Part shown: one piece after another, positions 60,672-64,000 of the stretch
How positions within the stretch are numbered: the stretch's first letter is position 1
How the letters are laid out: every line of letters starts with the position of its first letter
DNA from: Clostridiales bacterium
GTDB taxonomy: Bacteria > Bacillota > Clostridia > Lachnospirales > Lachnospiraceae
Length of the DNA stretch: 64,000 nt
Assembly: GCA_023663185.1 (NCBI GenBank)
Contig: JAMPHY010000011.1
Location: 1-64,000 of the forward strand
Direction: 5' to 3'
Translations under genes and position numbers: made by a program
The notes under the pieces: generated by a model
Database searches by the model: none
What the model saw: only the letters and a program-made list of their open reading frames with translations
What the model was told of the DNA's origin: nothing

Positions 60672-61253
60672 ATGGATAAATTACAGGAACGTGCATTGAC
60701 ATTTAACGAACTAATGAAATATCAGTATGACATCAAGCTTGGCAAAAAAGGTAAATTATATGAGTTTACTATCGACTTTCAACCGAGTGATTTTTTTCAT
60801 TTGATTGGGCTGCAAAAACTCATAGACTTGCGGTTTCTCAAACGCTCTGCTGAACATATCTTTAATGAGTGCTTAAAAGGAAATATTACATATTCAATGA
60901 TTGCGGCAAGCCAGTATTTTGATGAACTTGGTTATAGATTTGAATATTTCAATCAGCTTGAAAACATATTAGACAGCAATAATCTTATTTTCAAATTCAA
61001 TAAAAACTCAATGCAAATCTATTCAAAGATTATAGCTGATTATATGTTAAAACATACAAGAGATGATTTAATTTTCTATTTATTCATCGAGCAAAGAAAT
61101 AAATCAAATACTCAGTTTTGTAAATCATTTTTTGAAAACAGCGTTATCGATTATTCGCGAGGTCAGACAAATTTGACCTTGCTGTATAAAGGAAAAATAA
61201 ATATCAGAACAGGCGAAAGAGAAATAAAATTTGATAGGCTTACACAGGGGTGA
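60672..61253 (+). CDS. PBECR4-type nuclease-fold protein
   Basis: 193 residues. It resembles PBECR4 proteins (phage Barnase-EndoU-ColicinE5/D-RelE-like nuclease fold): FTIDFQPSDFFHLIGLQKLIDL (about 33-54), IFNECLKGNITYSMI, and the terminal FCKSFFENSVIDYSRGQTNLTLLYKGKINI. The fold predicts RNase activity, often toxin-like or phage-associated, but activity is untested. ATG 60672 follows CGGAGG by 5 bases; the longer upstream frame passes through the structured RNA and terminator. No antitoxin gene is adjacent. Expression depends on readthrough of the terminator at about 60624-60655 or on a separate start. Confidence 0.72.
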   Translation: MDKLQERALTFNELMKYQYDIKLGKKGKLYEFTIDFQPSDFFHLIGLQKLIDLRFLKRSAEHIFNECLKGNITYSMIAASQYFDELGYRFEYFNQLENILDSNNLIFKFNKNSMQIYSKIIADYMLKHTRDDLIFYLFIEQRNKSNTQFCKSFFENSVIDYSRGQTNLTLLYKGKINIRTGEREIKFDRLTQG

Positions 61254-61261
61254 ACTGTTAC

Positions 61262-61290
61262 TTGACATAAGAGACAAGATTGTATACAAT
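61262..61290 (+). promoter_or_regulatory. GntR-gene promoter with overlapping palindromic operator
   Basis: TTGACA (61262-61267), a 17-base spacer and TACAAT (61285-61290). The perfect palindrome ATTGTATACAAT (61279-61290) covers the -10; its GT..AC centre fits FadR/FCD-type GntR operators. It suggests autoregulation of the regulator, and probably of icd. Confidence 0.7.
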
Positions 61291-61353
61291 TATACGAGGC
61301 AGGGTTGCCCGTTAGGGTGGCTGTAAAGCTGTGAAAGGAGTATATTTATTGTC

Positions 61354-62049
61354 ATGAATAATTATGATATCAGAAATACGATGAATGATAATTATTCCCT
61401 GAGCGGCAGAGTATTCCGAAAGATACGAGAGGACATTCTGAGCGGTAAATATAAGGAGCATGAGGAATTAAAAGAGGTAGCGATAGGTGAAGAGCTGGGC
61501 GTAAGCCGGACGCCTGTGCGCGAGGCGTTCAGACAGTTGGAATTAGAGGGCTTAATTCAGATTATTCCGAATAAAGGAGCGTATGTAACAGGGATTACGG
61601 CAAAAGACGTCAAAGATATATATATGATACGTTCTTTGTTAGAAGGCTTATGCGCCAGACTTGCTACCGAAAAAATTACTAAAGAGCAGATGGAGGAGAT
61701 GGAAGAGAATATCTATCTGGCGGAATTTCATGCAGATAAAGGTCATATGGATCAGATGGCGGAGCTTGATAATCGTTTCCATGATATTCTCTATGAGGCA
61801 TGTGATTCCAAGCTGCTTGAACAGCTTCTTAAGGATTTCCACCAGTATGTGCTGCGCGTGAGGCAGAAAACGCTCTCGGCAAATATCAGGGGACGGGAAT
61901 CGAATAACGAACATAGGCATATTATGGAGGCGATTAAAGCAAAAGACGCAGCGAAAGCTGAAGAACTCGCCAACAAACATATAATAAACGCATATGATAA
62001 TATGGTAAAAAATGGGCTATATGACGTATATAAAGACGAGACAGCTTAA
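61354..62049 (+). CDS. GntR-family regulator, FCD (FadR) type
   Basis: 231 residues. An N-terminal winged helix (about 10-80; LSGRVFRKIREDILSGKYKEHEELKE and GVSRTPVREAFRQLELEGLIQIIPNKGAYVTG) and a C-terminal all-helical FCD ligand domain (about 90-225) with the metal/ligand residues DNRFHDILYEACDS and NNEHRHIMEAIKAKD. Ligands are usually carboxylic acids. It lies 18 bases before icd and has a palindromic operator in its own promoter, so a role in citrate/2-oxoglutarate metabolism is plausible. AAAGGAG precedes the ATG by 13 bases. Confidence 0.9.
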   Translation: MNNYDIRNTMNDNYSLSGRVFRKIREDILSGKYKEHEELKEVAIGEELGVSRTPVREAFRQLELEGLIQIIPNKGAYVTGITAKDVKDIYMIRSLLEGLCARLATEKITKEQMEEMEENIYLAEFHADKGHMDQMAELDNRFHDILYEACDSKLLEQLLKDFHQYVLRVRQKTLSANIRGRESNNEHRHIMEAIKAKDAAKAEELANKHIINAYDNMVKNGLYDVYKDETA

Positions 62050-62070
62050 GTCTAAGGAGGGCATATTTTG

Positions 62071-63282
62071 ATGGAAAAAATAAAAATGACTACTCCGTTA
62101 GTTGAGATGGACGGAGATGAAATGACAAGAATACTTTGGAAAATGATTAAGGACGAGCTTCTTCTGCCTTATATCGATTTAAAGACGGAGTATTATGACC
62201 TCGGTTTAGAGCACCGTAACGAGACTGATGATAAGGTAACGGTTGAGTCTGCTGAGGCGACCAAGAAATACGGCGTGGCGGTTAAATGTGCGACTATCAC
62301 TCCCAATGCGGCAAGAATGACGGAATACAATCTGAAAGAGATGTGTAAGAGTCCGAATGGCACGATTCGTTCTATTCTGGACGGAACCGTTTTTCGTGCG
62401 CCGATTTTAGTAAAGGGCATAGTGCCTTATGTTAAGAACTGGACGAAGCCTATTACGATTGCGCGTCATGCCTACGGCGATGTATATAAGAATACGGAAA
62501 TCAAAGTAGCGGGCAAGGGAAAAGCGGAACTGGTATTTACGGCGCAAGACGGCACGCAGGTAAGAGAACTTATACATAACTTTGACGGCGCGGGAATAAT
62601 ACAGGGCATTCATAATACGGAAAAGTCCATCTCCAGCTTTGCAAGAGCCTGCTTTAGTTATGCGGTGGATACGAAACAGGATTTATGGTTTTCTACTAAG
62701 GATACCATTTCCAAGAAATATGACCATACTTTTAAGGATATTTTTCAGGAAATTTATAACGCCGAATATAAGGATAAGTTCGAGGCGCTCGGAATAGAGT
62801 ATTTCTATACCTTGATTGACGATGCGGTAGCGAGGGTAATTCGTTCTGAGGGCGGTTTTATCTGGGCGTGTAAAAACTATGACGGAGATGTTATGTCAGA
62901 TATGGTGGCGACCGCTTACGGCGACCTTTCGATGATGACCTCCGTACTGGTGTCTCCTTCGGGAGTCTATGAGTATGAGGCGGCGCACGGCACGGTTCAG
63001 CGTCATTATTATAAGCACTTAAAAGGAGAAGAGACGTCTACGAACTCGATAGCGACTATTTTTGCATGGACAGGAGCTTTGCGCAAGCGCGGGGAGTTAG
63101 ACGGCAATAAGGAGCTTATAGATTTTGCCAATAAGCTTGAGCAGGCATGTATTAAGACTGTGGAAGATGGAAAGATGACGAAGAGTTTGTCGCTGATTTC
63201 GGAGTGTAAAAATCCTGTGATACTTAATAGTCTTGATTTTATTAAGGCGATTAGGGAGACGTTGGATAGTATGCTTCATTGA
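62071..63282 (+). CDS. icd: Isocitrate dehydrogenase (NADP type)
   Basis: Decarboxylates isocitrate to 2-oxoglutarate. 403 residues, the length of the eukaryote-like homodimeric NADP form. It has [46 protein letters not shown] (phosphorylation/substrate loop), [29 protein letters not shown] (metal Asp residues) and [35 protein letters not shown] 62071 is preceded by AAGGAGG at 10 bases; a TTG one codon earlier is less likely. Downstream of, and probably co-transcribed with, the GntR regulator. Confidence 0.97.
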   Translation: MEKIKMTTPLVEMDGDEMTRILWKMIKDELLLPYIDLKTEYYDLGLEHRNETDDKVTVESAEATKKYGVAVKCATITPNAARMTEYNLKEMCKSPNGTIRSILDGTVFRAPILVKGIVPYVKNWTKPITIARHAYGDVYKNTEIKVAGKGKAELVFTAQDGTQVRELIHNFDGAGIIQGIHNTEKSISSFARACFSYAVDTKQDLWFSTKDTISKKYDHTFKDIFQEIYNAEYKDKFEALGIEYFYTLIDDAVARVIRSEGGFIWACKNYDGDVMSDMVATAYGDLSMMTSVLVSPSGVYEYEAAHGTVQRHYYKHLKGEETSTNSIATIFAWTGALRKRGELDGNKELIDFANKLEQACIKTVEDGKMTKSLSLISECKNPVILNSLDFIKAIRETLDSMLH

Positions 63283-63303
63283 ATGGATATAGGGTTATTG
63301 GAT

Positions 63304-63442
63304 GCGACATGGACTCATATGCTTCATTTTGAGGCACGCTTCCGCTCCGTGTAAAATCGCAGCGGTACTAAGCTCGAAAGAACCTCGCTAAGTACCGGCG
63401 TTTTACAAGGACCTCAAAATGAAGCATATGAGTTCATGTCGC
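63304..63442. repeat. Long palindromic intergenic element, copy 2
   Basis: A 139-base element with 31-base arms (63304-63334 and 63412-63442, one G-U). The core is the reverse complement of copy 1 (23230-23377): GTAAAATCGCAGCGGTAC with GTACCGGCGTTTTAC, plus the flanking GCACGCTTCCGCTCCGT and GGACCTC words. The capping loop and outer arm sequences differ from copy 1, yet the arms still pair. It lies between convergent icd and the ABC-F gene. Confidence 0.9.
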
Positions 63443-63455
63443 TTAATAATTAAGT

Positions 63456-64000
63456 TTATTCTGATAGTGTTTCCCACTTTTCGTATAGTTGCGTGAGTTC
63501 TGTCTCGTTGTCTTCTCGTTCTTTGGATAATTCCTGAAGCTTTACTACGTCCGTACATATGTCGGGGGCGGACATTAATTCATCAATTTCAGTATTTCTA
63601 TTCTCAAGCTGTTCAATCTGTTCCTCACATTTTTTTAAGTCGTTTTCTTTTTTGCGTTTGGCAGCGTTTTCTTCCTTCATTTTCTTCCAGTCCTGCTTGT
63701 TTTCGGAAGCGTTTTGCGAAGATACTTTACCGATAGAAGATATTTTACCGATATTATTAGAAGAGGGGTTATCGGTATTATCGGCAGCTTCTGCGTTTAG
63801 CCGCTGCATTTTTTTCTCCGAATAATAGTCATAGTTACCAAGATATTCGGTCAGGGTTTTGCCGCTTAGTTCAAGTATGCGGCTGGCGGTTTTATTGATA
63901 AAATAACGGTCGTGCGAGACATAGAGTACCGTTCCCGTATAAGCGTTTATCGCGTCCTCAAGGATTTCTTTGGACATGATATCAAGGTGGTTGGTAGGTT
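63456..64000 (-). CDS. ABC-F ATPase, C-terminal part (5' end beyond window)
   Basis: The final ~181 residues of an ABC-F protein, reading in from the window edge with PTNHLDIMSKEILEDAI, the end of the second Walker B, then VLYVSHDRYFINKTASRILEL (switch His). A long charged coiled-coil C-terminal extension follows (about the last 110 residues, Lys/Glu-rich), as in Uup/YdiF-like or resistance-type ABC-F factors. The N-terminal ATPase domain and linker are missing only because the window ends. An internal ATG at 63977 is not the true start. Convergent with icd across the palindromic element. Confidence 0.93.
   Translation of the reverse strand, partial: PTNHLDIMSKEILEDAINAYTGTVLYVSHDRYFINKTASRILELSGKTLTEYLGNYDYYSEKKMQRLNAEAADNTDNPSSNNIGKISSIGKVSSQNASENKQDWKKMKEENAAKRKKENDLKKCEEQIEQLENRNTEIDELMSAPDICTDVVKLQELSKEREDNETELTQLYEKWETLSE

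Overview
The window looks like a chromosomal segment of a low-to-moderate GC Clostridia bacterium, most probably Lachnospiraceae. The reasons are a tyrosine T-box in front of tyrS, the serC-serA-DUF1015 block, PAS/GGDEF proteins with terminal Cys motifs, a class B sortase with BspA-like leucine-rich surface proteins, class III ribonucleotide reductase, and strong AGGAGG-type ribosome sites. No prophage, insertion sequence, CRISPR array or rRNA was seen. Most of it is housekeeping sequence with compact accessory patches between.

Layout. 0-4 kb: a large secreted CHAP-domain cell-wall protein on the minus strand with a structured, terminator-containing leader. 4-7.6 kb: a Uma2-type protein, T-box/tyrS and an aldolase-like enzyme. 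7.6-12 kb: an AgrC/AgrA-like two-component pair followed by two lipoproteins; paired direct repeats lie upstream of the first. 12-23.4 kb: biosynthesis and translation genes (aroC, VanY-like peptidase, tgt, yajC, leuB, ilvD, ilvB, serC, serA). 23.4-31.5 kb: small unknowns, DUF1015, an extended glgB, tRNA-Thr(CGT), and nrdD-nrdG behind tandem NrdR-like boxes. 31.5-35.8 kb: a duplicated module of Sel1-repeat lipoprotein, ~62-residue protein and terminator; the first Sel1 gene is broken by an amber codon. 35.8-46 kb: a two-gene ABC importer, argH, asd, a GGDEF/EAL protein, an AAA ATPase, a topoisomerase III-like enzyme and a hexapeptide-repeat protein. 46-60.4 kb: a PAS/GGDEF protein, class B sortase, an Rpn-type nuclease, two giant sortase-anchored LRR proteins with [ST]P[KN]TGD signals, and a leaderless subtilase. 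60.4-64 kb: a consensus promoter driving a folded RNA that ends in a terminator just before a PBECR4-type nuclease-fold gene; then an FCD-type GntR regulator with its probable operator, icd, and the end of an ABC-F gene.

The strongest non-routine signals are: (1) two copies, 40 kb apart, of a ~140-150 bp palindromic element whose core is conserved but whose outer arms differ while staying complementary; (2) the promoter-RNA-terminator-nuclease locus at 60.4-61.3 kb; (3) the duplicated Sel1-lipoprotein/small-protein module; (4) the sortase/LRR/subtilase surface cluster. All assignments were made by reading motifs, without database searches.
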